Shown here in pieces: positions 11,356 through 21,190 of a DNA stretch of 64,000 nucleotides (within the stretch, counting starts at the first letter, position 1; each line of letters starts with the position of its first letter). A program made the position numbers and the translations under genes. The notes below the pieces were generated by a model that saw only the letters and a list, made by a program, of their open reading frames with translations, was not told the origin of the DNA and made no database searches. Source of the stretch: Blasia pusilla (lineage: Eukaryota; Marchantiophyta; Marchantiopsida; Blasiales); the NCBI GenBank assembly GCA_050084515.1, contig CM114274.1, forward strand, positions 31,062,001 to 31,126,000, read 5' to 3'.

Positions 11356-11855
11356 AAATGTGAGTCAAGTTGATGCATTCATGGGATTGGCGAACTTCTA
11401 TTGGTTGATGGATTTTGACAAGCTTACACAAAAGCTTGCAAGATGGGCTCTGTTGTTGCACGAGTATGATGTCCAGTTGGCGCATCAACTTGGGACACTC
11501 AACCAAGATGCATATGGTTTGACATGTAATCCATGCCTGAGTCAACGAGATGCAACTGGAGCTCGTTGGCATGGAGAGAGTGATGAGGAGTTGGGGCCAA
11601 GATGGCACGCGTCCTATTTGGGCTTGTTGGATATGGAGAGCCAGATTACTGAGACTTCGATGGCGAGGTTTGATGGAGAGTCCTTAGATCCAGAGACCAG
11701 TGAGGAGACAACATGTGGCCGAGATATTCACGAGGATGGAGTAGTCTTGGAGTATCTGCGTACTAAGAGCGTTGCGAGCACAATGAGTGCTAGAGAGCGG
11801 GATCTGATCCTACAACAAGCCAGACGGTTTCGATAGGAGGGGACACATGTGTTGC
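11356..11855 (+). pseudogene. Ty3/gypsy RNase H end and integrase start (copy A)
   Basis: The frame 11360-11836 begins with AFMGLANFY, the usual post-RT segment. It jumps by deletion to KLARWALLLHEYDVQLAHQ and LGTLNQDAYGLT, the end of the RNase H and tether region, and then a linker shared with copy E (SQRDATGARWHGESDEE). The last family part, RDLILQQARRFR, lies just before the zinc-binding start of integrase. At about 11855 the sequence switches to the N4/N6-MTase-like gene family. Confidence 0.75.
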
Positions 11856-14800
11856 AAGTTTTGGATGTCACCCACCACTGGATCCAGGACTGCGATCGGG
11901 TGAGGAAGGTGCTTACGACGCCCCCGGGAGAGTACAGGGGGTTCTTGGGCGATGCCCTTGTCAATCAGATGCTTGCAAAGGGTGCTCAGATTAAAAAGAA
12001 AACTTGGGCAAATAAGTTTATTTCCCAAGATGCAACCGTAACCATCCTTTGCTGGTCGAAGATACAAAGCCACAAGAAAAGCGCTGCTTTGACCGAGCCG
12101 GAGCGGAGGGAGAAGGTATCTGCGTCTGAGCACGCCAAATTCATCCAAGCTTCAGTATCTGCAGCAACGAAATACACGGCGAGCAAGATGCAACAATACA
12201 TCAGCATTCTCAACCCCGAACTTGGTCCGGAGTTCTACAAGGAGCTAAAGGCGATTATCAAGCGCCAGCGGAAAAGGGATGAAGATCCGCATGGTCGGAT
12301 TGGGGAGAAAGTTTCCCTGGATTGCGTGCATCGGTTTGCGTTGTCCGGCATAAGCGAGTTTAGGAGGATCCGACTGATGAAAATCAGTCTCGAGGGCTCA
12401 GAGGCCCAGAAGAGGGCGGCACACCATCCTCCGGGTGTGTCCGATCCAGTGATCTTGCACTGGCTACGCGAATGGTCATTCTGGGATGCGTTGCGGGTTA
12501 TTGGGAAGTCCGTGCTGGACGGTCTGCAAGCGGAGCTCAAAAGAGAAGAGCCCATCCCGGATGAAGCAAACCTTGAAAGTTCTGGAGATTTCGAGGTTTG
12601 GCTCGACGACATCCGGGACAAGCCAACCAAAAACCCAGGATTCAAGACCATGTTCAAGGTTTGCGTCCTCCCTCAGGCAGAGCTTGACGAAGAAGTAGAG
12701 GGGAACAAACGGGATCAAGCAAAGAAGAAGCGAGATCTACAGGAGCAGACGGCCGATTCTGTTCGACTAAAAGCTGCCCAACGGATGGTCTTGTGTACCT
12801 CGTCCAAAGTGTAAGAATGCAGTACGTGGGGAAAATTACCGGTAGCCTTGAAATTGTGGGCTTGGCCACGGATGCAGAGACATTCTCCATATGCGACATG
12901 GAGATGGGGCAAAGACATGTCCGATTGGGAGGTGGAGAATTGCCCCATTTGGCTCGACTTCAACGACACTCAAGACATCACCGATAAGGATTTACGAGTG
13001 CTTCATGATGCAAAGTGGCCTCGAGGACAAGACGACATCCCCAATTTCGTCGACCAAGACTTCTTGGAGGAGATGCGTAAGAGCAGCCCACGAGACAGTG
13101 AGTTGGCTTCAAGGTCCGCACGACCAAAGACAAATCCACAATGGGTCTTAAAGGCAAAGGCGAGGGGAGGGAAGAATTCACAGGCGAGTCTTCCCAAAGA
13201 GAGGTGAAGATTCAAGGCCAGAGGCGGAATCGTCCGGGCGAGCGGGGAGAGAGGGTCGGACCAGGTCCTCGGGGAAAAAAACCCCACCAGAGTTTGAGGT
13301 CATAGAGACCCCGACAAGCCGTCCTCTGACTAGGGAGAAGCGGAAGCGAGAGGTGCCCGGGTTGTCCCAAGGAGAATACATTCCATCATCCTTGGGAAGA
13401 CACAGACAAACAACGACCCGGACAAGCGTCCTCCTTCAGTTCACTCCTTTACTGGGTGAGCTGAAGAGCTTCAGTTCTCAAGCGTCGACACCAGCCATCG
13501 AAAAATTGACAACGCTGGGACGGAAGCTCCAACAAAACGGGCATGCTGCCTGGACGGTGAATGGAGTGGTCGAAGAGGTTGCGGTGGATCTCTTGATCGC
13601 TGATCTACCCTCGGGGTTGCGACTTTGGGGCGAGAATCCATCAAACGAGGTACCTGAGTGGAATGTGCCGCTCTCTTATGACCAGATTGCACTTTTGTTC
13701 TCCTTTGCAGACGCCTATCTGAGTGACAGGGCGCTTCTTGGTGTTGATTGGAGGGAGCTAGGATGAGCTCTTCAACCTCCGTCGTCCAAGAGGTCGCTAA
13801 AGTGGAGGACGGCACAATCATGGATCATCAAAAACGAGTACCCACTCTGATCCGCGACAAGTCTGATTCGGGTAAGGCTCAATTCCTGTACTATAATTTC
13901 AATTATATTTTAATGATGTGTATAATGAGTGTTCATGTCCGTTTTTTTTGTCCGTGAGCAACCCGTCGAAAGGCGACGGGTTGCTGGCTTAGAGCAACCC
14001 ATGCTCGGCTGAGAGCAACCCGTCGGTTTCCGACGGGTTGCATCTTTCCCACATACACAGGGAAAACCGCGGTGTATCTGCAACCCGTTGGAACCCAACG
14101 GGTTGCAGTTTCTTTTGGTTTTTCCCAGTTGCTTTTGGTTTTTGGATGCAACCCGTCTGATAGCGACGGGTTGCTCTCACGCGAGCATGGGCTGCTCTAG
14201 GCCAGCAACCCGTCACCTTCTGACAGGTTGCTCACGGACAAAAACAACGAAGCCCGACGGGTTGTTTTAGTCCCTGACCAACCCGTCGGAAGGCAACGGG
14301 TTGGTCCGGGACAAAACAACCCGTCCGACTCCGACAGGTTGATCCAAAGTCAGTAATTGAAAATGTTCTCAAGCTGACTTCTTTAGTTGCTGACATTGTT
14401 TCCAACGTGCTGATTTACAGATGGACCACTCCTACACGTGTAGTGCTTCGTTCGGCCCGAGCACAATTTCCAGGTGTTCAAGATCCAGAATCCTGTGGAT
14501 CCATGCTCAGATGGGTACAGCTTAGATAGTTTGTACAATTCCCCCCCGGGAATTTACATGCAAGACAAGACCCCATACGGGGAGGAAGGAAAAGTCGCCA
14601 CCGATGCAACGCTCATCGAGCTCTGCTCAAGGCCGGGTGACTTGGTGTTCGACTTAGTGGGACTTTCAGGGGCAAGTATCAAAGGCGCCTGGCAGAGTGG
14701 CAGGAACATTCTCTGCCTCGAGGGAAGGCAGGAACTGTTTGACCTTTGCAAGGAGGCAAAGGCAGAATACGAAAGGCTCTTTGGGGCGTAAAACTCTCCA

Positions 14801-14928
14801 CCGAAGCCGAGAGCTCCGATTCCAGAGCCACCCTTGGTAGTGACTCCATCGTCACTTCCAACGACTCCAAAAATCGGGAGGGCAAGGCCGAAAGTAATTT
14901 TGCAAGAGCTCTCGGACGATGACGAGTG
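11856..14928 (+). pseudogene. Repeat-family gene with N4/N6-type DNA methyltransferase motifs, copy 1
   Basis: Coding pieces: 11849-12814 (321 codons), 12848-13207, 13353-13871, then an intron (13872-14420), then 14421-14928. The first piece is Lys/Glu-rich and contains AIIKRQRKRDEDPHGRIGEK and LREWSFWDALRVIGKSVLDG; I recognise no domain in it. The second part resembles a beta-order amino-methyltransferase. First comes a motif IV-like VDLLIADLPSGL (family form DPPY) followed by PLSYDQIALLFSFADAYLSD. After the intron comes RPGDLVFDLVGLSGASIKGA, which aligns with the usual PGDLVLDPFxGSGTT (motif I). It ends with an acidic LSDDDE tail. Frameshifts lie near 12815-13350 and at 13766. Copy 2 (32760-37430, minus) shows the same order and similar substitutions. 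The 5' exons present in copy 2 are missing here. Methylation activity is inference only; key residues deviate. Confidence 0.6.
13872..14420 (+). other. Predicted intron packed with seven palindromic hairpins
   Basis: The donor GTAAGG at 13872 and acceptor TTTACAG ending at 14420 separate the motif IV exon from the motif I exon. Copy 2 has a GTAAGT...TGCAG intron at the same place (33582-33978). Between 13957 and 14343 lie seven inverted repeats of the form CAACCCGTCG-n-CGACGGGTTG. The first has a perfect 12-bp stem (13957-13968 with 13974-13985) and a 5-nt loop. Others are at about 14013, 14079, 14147, 14203, 14277 and 14316. Confidence 0.7.
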
Positions 14929-16260
14929 AGTTCAAAGAACTCAACGACCCAGCTTGACTGCAGCGTTTGGAGTAGGGAGTTTTTTTATGATGAGGCAAAA
15001 GATTTCATAGAATAGATCAAATGTACAGTTCCGAGCTTTTTTCGGATGATATAAAGCTGAAGATTTTTTCGAACGATGGTGGTGCTTGTAAAAGTTTCTT
15101 TGAACATTTTTGTCTTTTCGAATGTGATCGTCTATGTACTCGCGGACTTCTATTTTGCAACCCGTCGGATTTCTCTCCGCTTGCAACTTTTCACTTTATG
15201 ACCACCGCAACCCGCCGGATTTCTCACGCTTGCAACTTTTCACTTTTTGACCATCGCACCCTTTTACCACTTCCAGGCAACTGTCTGATTCGGACAGTTG
15301 CCTCGATCGGACTCTTTCCTGTTGGTCCAACTTAAGAGCGATCTGGCGAGCTTCTTCCTTTGGCACCTTCCCTCAACTCGTAAAGGCGGCGAGGCTTCTT
15401 TTCTTCTCCAGCGTGTTGGACTCCTACTAGTTTGTCGCGATTGCCATAATGGTATTACGGGGGGGCGGAGCAGATATTGATCTTTGGATGGGTATCACAT
15501 TGCAGAGCGTACAAGGTATACTACCGAGAAGGCGGTGGGACTTGAAACAGGTTACATGGGACCGTTATGGTGTACCTAGGGGGGGGCCAAGGCTCTCGAA
15601 TTCGCCAACATTTTCGATCTCCGTCTACAATCGGCCAGAGGAGCCACTTGTATGCCAGGACATTCCTTTTGCATCATCACCGAGGAGAGTTAGGACTAAA
15701 TTTGCAGATGACGAGGCTGAAGAAATCATAGACTAGGTGAAATGTACATTTCCGAGGTTCCTTCGGAGGTAATAAAGGACGAGATTTTTTCAACCCATAA
15801 TGGTGTTTGTAAAAGTTTGCTGGAATATTTTTTTGGACTTGTGGATTATGTTCTTTTAGCTACTCGAATTACAGTGCAACCCGTATGATTTCGACGGGTT
15901 GCAACTTTTTTCTTTTTGCCCACTGCAACTTTTTTACCATTTCCAGGCAACGTGTCGGATTCCGACAGGTTGACTGCTTGAGTGATCGGACTCTATCCCA
16001 GTGAGACCAACTTGTGACGTATTGTGGCGGGCTTCTTGACTTTTGGCTCGTTCCCCTTCATTCGTCAAACCAGTTGTAGGCTTCTTTTCTTGTCTAAGAT
16101 GTGCAGGATTCCTACTACCTGTCGGATTGCCATTTCGGATTCCCAACTGTTAGATCGTGGAGTGCGAGGGTGGAAGAAAATCACTTCTAAAAATCTTTCC
16201 TTTCTTATGGTGAGCTTTCTTACGGGTTGGGAGGGGTGCAGCTTCTCGGTTTCTCAGCCT
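14929..16260 (+). repeat. 3' region of MTase-family copy 1, with a ~720-bp direct duplication
   Basis: The stretch starting at 15001 (TTTCATAGAATAGATCAAAT) recurs, diverged, at about 15720 (AATCATAGACTAGGTGAAAT). Both copies go on through GATTTTTTC, GGTG(C/T)TTGTAAAAGTTT, more CAACCCGTCGGAT hairpin-type words, and GGCAAC...CGGACTC. The repeated unit also includes the 3' end of a small coding piece (15449-15736). This looks like a tandem duplication of the element's 3' end. Confidence 0.6.
15449..15736 (+). CDS. Small conserved reading frame at the 3' end of the MTase-family repeat
   Basis: 95 codons, but only the last ~65 are supported by homology. VTWDRYGVPRGGPRLSNSPT and the ending FADDEAEEIID match 32794-32976 (minus), which ends VDDKAEEIID, at the same place in copy 2. 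Preservation of the stop position and the acidic end in both copies suggests a real C-terminal exon or separate small protein of the family. No known domain. The upstream 30 codons may be non-coding. Confidence 0.5.
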   Translation: MVLRGGGADIDLWMGITLQSVQGILPRRRWDLKQVTWDRYGVPRGGPRLSNSPTFSISVYNRPEEPLVCQDIPFASSPRRVRTKFADDEAEEIID

Positions 16261-16291
16261 TAGGAATGCGTGAAATAACCTCTACCTTTGT

Positions 16292-17110
16292 CTACTGCAC
16301 ACCAAGGCCACTTAGGTATATCGTATGACCTTGGTACTCAATCTGGTCATTGAAGAACTTGCATTTTCGTGGATGTAGCTTCATCCCATGTAACTGCAAT
16401 CGTTGAAACATCTCCTCCAGATGTCGCTGATGCTCCTCAACCATGGCGATAAAGACTACGATGTCAACAATATAACACCTAGCAAAATCCAAAGCTTCCA
16501 AGATCCTATCCATGACCCTCTGAAACTCAGTCCCGGCGTTCTTTAACCCAAATGGTAAGAATCGCCGCTGGTACAAATAATCCTTCCCATGAGGACCGAT
16601 GCCCCAAAATATCGTCTTTTTCCTGTCCCTTATTCTGATAGGCACTTGATGGTATCCAACTCAAAGATCTAACGAACTGAAGATCTTTGCATGCCTAATA
16701 GCATCAAAGATCTCCTTAGGGATGGGCATGGCATACCTATTGGACTTCGTCTACCGATTCATAGGTCGATAATCTCCACACATCCGCCTATCCGTCCAGT
16801 TGCCATGCACATCCTTCTTGGCGGGCATGACAGTGGTAGATGCATACTCTCCATACGACATCTCTGCGCGTCTTGCTCCAACAAAGTCCGAGCTCCTAAT
16901 TAGATCCCTCTCCATGTCATTGTACTTGTAGGATTGTCGGAAGATCAGCGTGTCGCTAGACAACTCAATGCGGATCCCTGGACACTTTAGTGTACCCAAA
17001 TCATGCATGCTAAATGCAAAACAACTCCTATAACTCCTAAGGAACTGATGTATCTGGCGTTGCTCTCCTCCTTTCAACTTAGGGCACATATTTGGCTCAC
17101 AAGTCTCCAT
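16292..17110 (-). pseudogene. Ty3/gypsy reverse transcriptase (copy D)
   Basis: Two frames. 17110-16751 gives the start: FAFSMHDLG, IRIELSSDTLIF, and VMPAKKDVHGNWTDRRMCGD, followed by YRPMNR. 16645-16292 gives the palm and beyond: FLPFGLKNAGTEFQRVMDRI, then CYIVDIVVF where family members have a YxDD catalytic motif (here YIVD, so one catalytic Asp reads Val), then HLEEMFQRLQLHGMKLHPRK. The domain copies element RNA into DNA. The altered active site and the frame break show decay. It lies directly downstream of the methyltransferase, so the domain order is MTase-RT. Confidence 0.82.
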
Positions 17111-17534
17111 CGTGACTACGGTAGGACTTTCCGGCTAGAGTATCGATGGTTGCTATGGTGCAACCCCGTCTCGGAAAATAGTACTCAATTGCTTCCCTAC
17201 AACCAGCATCAATATCTCATCTCCTCCACATGCAGTATCCGGAACTATGCTTGATGTTGTGGCTGCTATCTCTCGGCGTACCTGCAAAACATCCCAAGAA
17301 GTCCAAGGGTGCCTCTCTGGATCACCTCTGGTGTGTCGATCTTCTCAGGTCTTGCCACTTGCCACTACCTCAAACATCTTGGTAGGCATGGGGCTCACCA
17401 ACGCAACAACTGTGATTTTTCGCATCCTCAAACAACGTTGCTTAGCTACTCCTACGCTGATAATCCATATCAAACAGATCAAGTCCATCGCTTGACCAAA
17501 GATATGTCGTCATGAGGCCTCTTATAATGAGGAT

Positions 17535-18420
17535 ACTATCGTCACTCTAGTGGGGAATCCCATCCCTTGCTCTTGCTCATCGCCGTTGGGCTCCACCAAT
17601 CGTTGTACCTGATCATCCCAAACCAAGCCAAGCCCGACCTCCTTGAACGTATAGGAAGTGGGAAAACTCACAAACGTGGGAAAGGCTGCCCGTGGCATGC
17701 CAATCTTGTTGACCACAATCAACGGTGGTCGATCATCGTGCCTCATTGCTTGTGATAAAAAACTTGGATATAGAATAGAACCCACCAACAAATGAGAGGG
17801 GCGCTCCACTCTTGCATAAGCCCTCTACAACCCCTCATATGGAACTAAGTTGGTCCACCAAAGACGTGGGCGATATGCGCATGAACCTACATACGCCGCA
17901 TCCAACAACACTGCTAGGCCGATCCATACGGGCACATGATGTACACTCGTCACCACGCGGGACCTCGAATCATCCAAAATTGTCACATTCTGCAGAATGT
18001 ATGCTGGAGAACGAGATTGATTCTCTTGCAAGTGTCGCAAGATCCTCATCATCTCCCAAAACAACCTGAATCGAGTGTCAGCTAACCCACTACCTCGTCC
18101 AACATCCAATTGGCCTTGACATGGCCAACCATCAATGACCAAATATATTATCCCTACCCGCTCCAACTTTTGCCTCTCCATCGATGAAATGTCCCTCGGT
18201 AGAGAACTCTGATATCCCTAGACGGCCGACACAAACAACAAGTCGGGAAATTGGAGGCGTAACTATGCCATATGGCAAAGTGAAGCGTGCCTCGCAATAT
18301 CATCAATCTCAACATACAAGTACCGCTGCATGCGCACTCTTGCTTGCAAAATAACAACTAAGCTAGTGTTGATCCCTCCAAAGAGATCCAACACGCAAAT
18401 ACCCTCCTTTGGAATGCGCC
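17535..18420 (-). pseudogene. Cytosine-C5 DNA methyltransferase domain in retrotransposon pol
   Basis: Three minus-strand pieces carry C5-MTase motifs in canonical order. Motif I is VLDLFGGINT (about 18365-18391, AdoMet binding). Motif IV is VIDGWPCQGQL (about 18110-18140) with the catalytic Pro-Cys, followed by GRGSGLADTRFRLFWEM. Motif VI is YILQNV (about 17990; Gln replaces the usual Glu of ENV). Motif VIII is AYRPRLWWTN (about 17855). The C-terminal GMGFPTRVT (about 17550) matches the xGFPxxxT of the end motifs. Motif I and the GRLFxE-like context resemble DNMT3/DRM-type enzymes more than DNMT1. It sits between protease and RT. Frame changes near 18240 and 17815 and the E-to-Q change show this copy is dead. 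Motif I also survives in copies B and C. Confidence 0.78.
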
Positions 18421-18789
18421 ACACAATCGGCGTGGTCTCCAAGGGGGTCATAGTAGCACTATTGGATACCTCGGGTGCCTTTGATGCGTCACGCTCTGGT
18501 GCAAACGCCTCACTCCATGTTTTCTGCACATGCTCATCAGCCAAGCATCGGAGCCTCTCACTCAAGCCCCACAACGTCACCTCTCCTCCACAGAATGATG
18601 CGGCTACCATAACACTCCTATCCTTAGAAGTGTCAGGCACGGATGTGTCCTCTGCATGAACATGCCCCTCAATCAAGTCACAAGGCCACATGATGGCACT
18701 GTTGAATGTTGCTAATGTCGCCATCTCTACTTGAGATCGCTCAATCACTCCGCCCGTGAATCAAACGGGTAACGAGCTAAGTGGCCCAT

Positions 18790-18905
18790 CACATGACTAC
18801 CATCTTAGTGTGTAGGATGTTCACTTCTCCCAATAATCCAAGAAAAACCCCCTCGGATATAACACTGCTCCACCAACTAAGACGTCATAGAACTCGACAT
18901 CGATC
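18790..18905 (-). pseudogene. Conserved linker between protease and methyltransferase (copy D)
   Basis: Translates as EFYDVLVGGAVLYPRGFF followed by LDYWE. Copy B has LYDVLVGSMVLYRFGFILDF and copy C a matching segment at about 54985-55060. It is conserved across three copies, of unknown function, and joins the protease-like and MTase domains. Confidence 0.6.
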
Positions 18906-19130
18906 ACTATCACCTTGGATCACACCATGGACTCATCGGTAGGATGTCTTGGGTGAATCCTTACCACGACCTCTTGTCGGTTGATAAACTGTGTGGTACT
19001 TGCTCCACCCAAGGATGTTTGTATCCTGAATGGACAACGCTCTATATCGGCCCTTGTGAGGCCTAAACTTGTGAATGTCGCCTTCCCCAACATCATGCGT
19101 TGCACTCCCAAATCTAACAAGACGTGTTGC
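18870..19130 (-). pseudogene. Retropepsin-like protease (copy D), DLG at the active site
   Basis: Frame 19120-18920 reads MLDLGVQRMMLGKATFTSLG then LTRADIERCPFRIQ and GGASTTQF. This fits a retroviral-type aspartic protease start, in which the usual D-T/S-G-A is D-L-G-V here and D-L-G-A in copy C. Such proteases cut the gag-pol polyprotein. It lies between gag and the methyltransferase, the usual place for PR. Confidence 0.6.
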
Positions 19131-19242
19131 AGAAAAAAAATCTACCTCTTGGACTCATTAACTAGAAGATCTCTCCCCGATTATCCAGCAACACAACACG
19201 TGGAGCAACCATGGGATGCTCTATCACAGGTCTAGCGGGCAT

Positions 19243-19692
19243 CTACGCCATCCTAGCAATCACAACCTGCCATGAATCTGAGGTGGATGGCCCGAGCATT
19301 AGCTCCAAGGGCAAGTCCACCACCTCCCTTGCAATCACCTCTGAATGTGATGCAGGAACATCAACTCCACGCTCTCGTAGCGTAGCGGCCAGCCAAAAAA
19401 CCTCGGAGGACGTACCTCCCAACATCATAACATCGGAAGTTGAAAACAATGGGGTCTGTGACAAAGCAATGGCCGCCCCCAACAACGTACTCAACACATG
19501 CTCCTCCCGAGCATCAACAATAGGAGTCATCGCACTCGCTTCTCCCATTGCCCTCCGTGGCTGCACACCAACAACATCAACTCTGTGGGAACTCTGATCA
19601 TGACCCATCAATGGGGTCCTTATCGCCTTGGACAACGTGAAAGAGTGAGGAAGCCTGGTCTGTTTCCTGGGCTTCCCTCTCTGTGGATCCAA
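19243..19692 (-). pseudogene. Gag-protease linker region (copy D)
   Basis: 150 open codons with no known domain. Homologous to copy C (about 54240-54700) and copy B (about 26870-27300). Shared words are ALSQTPLFS and SSEVFWLAATLRERG, and the segment around EVVDLPLEL. It is a conserved polyprotein spacer. Confidence 0.6.
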
Positions 19693-19735
19693 TTATGCGG
19701 TGGCTCCACGCTCCAACGGCTGCCTCCAACTTGAA

Positions 19736-21190
19736 AGTATGGTACATCCAACCAATGTCCTCCATATCTTTGGCTGCTCCTCACGTCAATGCCAATGATC
19801 TGACATTGGGTAACCTCAATGCCATAGCACCAATCTATTGTTGTAACTGCTATATCTGAGAAGCCATACCAGCCTCACGCCTGACGTCTCCCTCGACGTG
19901 TCTAAGTAGCCCTCGGTCCGGACGTAACTCGGGGTGTAAGTCAAAACATTGCGCATCTGTATGACTATACCTCTGATAATAGTCACACTGATAAACTCTT
20001 GGTGCAGCACCATCTCCTCCTCCATGCTGAGGCACCCGTCCACTATTGTGATGGGTGCAATCGCGCTGGTGATGGGCTCCACCATATAACAAATAATCGG
20101 AGGCGGCTACTTCTCAATCGCATATGAAGATGAAGGTCATTGTGGCACGGCCTCTTGGTATCGTCCCTAAGCTTGTGGTCCCACATACCTATCTCAAAAT
20201 CTACGTTGCTACACCGGTGGTCTAGGCAATCGTGATTGTCCTCACCCAAAACCCATATTGGCTATGCTCTCCTCGGCCCTGTTGCGCTCAATGTTCTTAG
20301 CGGTCGTAAAAACATCTCTAAACGTAGGTGAGGAATGCATAAGAAGTACCCCATCCCTCACCCGTTTTTGCAGGTCTTGATCCAACATCGCGTACCATGC
20401 CTAGATAGCCTAGGACTGTATCACCCCTTGAGTGACGTTAATCAACCGGTGCAAGCGAGTGTAGGCCTTACACAAACTCTCACTCGAGCGCCTCTGGAAG
20501 TCGTGGATGCTCCGCAACTTCCCTAGTAGCTCATCCGCAACTCTGCAGAGAAATCAACCATGGGGTTGAACCTAAGACGAACCCAACTAGACGATGCAAT
20601 TGCTCCTGTTGGAGTTGCGTACCCCTCTTACAAAATTATTGGTGGAAGAAGAAATAGCCTCTCCTAACTCTTCCTCCTCATTTGGAAACGGCTTAGTCCA
20701 TGACACATAGCGTGGATCATAGTAGAGTCTTCTTGCCTCAATCTCATAGGTATATCTATGGGAGAACTCATGGTAATCGTCCATGGGTGCCCCTATAAGT
20801 GATGGAACATACCGTCCATGATGTGAACGGGTTGAACTCTTTGGAATTCGTAGCCCGCTGTGAGGACTAGGGACACCAACTTCTAAACTCCGCAATGAAG
20901 TCGTGCAACTCTATCGTGCCTATAACAACAAAAAACCTACGTGTTCCTCTACCTCAGTCGTCCATCTTGCACTCCCACACGGTAGGATCGCTCACTGTGT
21001 GCGGTGATGCACCAACAAACTCCTCTACGTTCTCCCCCTTCTCTGACGACGACAAAGAAGGAGATCGAGGTGGTCCCTCACGCGGAGACCCTCAAAACCT
21101 CGCGTCACTCCGCGTAAAACCTCTGGAGCTACTCTCACGTCCACCAGCTCACCTCTCAAAGTCCCGGAAGGACGTTGTGATGACCCTCAT
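19736..21190 (-). pseudogene. Ty3/gypsy gag (copy D)
   Basis: Decayed gag on the minus strand. The region before and including 20895-20587 has a capsid-like segment with GAPMDDYHEFSHRYTYEIEA and DPRYVSW. A zinc-knuckle remnant at about 19950 reads CDYYQRYSHTDAQCFD, where the second Cys is Tyr and Gly is Ser compared with the intact CDHCHRYGHTRDRC of copies A and C. An upstream variant knuckle is also degraded. A solo LTR interrupts the upstream end at 21191. Confidence 0.72.

Noticed and set aside
13957-14343. CRISPR-like array of regularly spaced repeats
   Set aside because: The genome is eukaryotic, the repeats are short palindromes of unequal spacing with variable stems, and there are no cas genes; they lie in a predicted intron.
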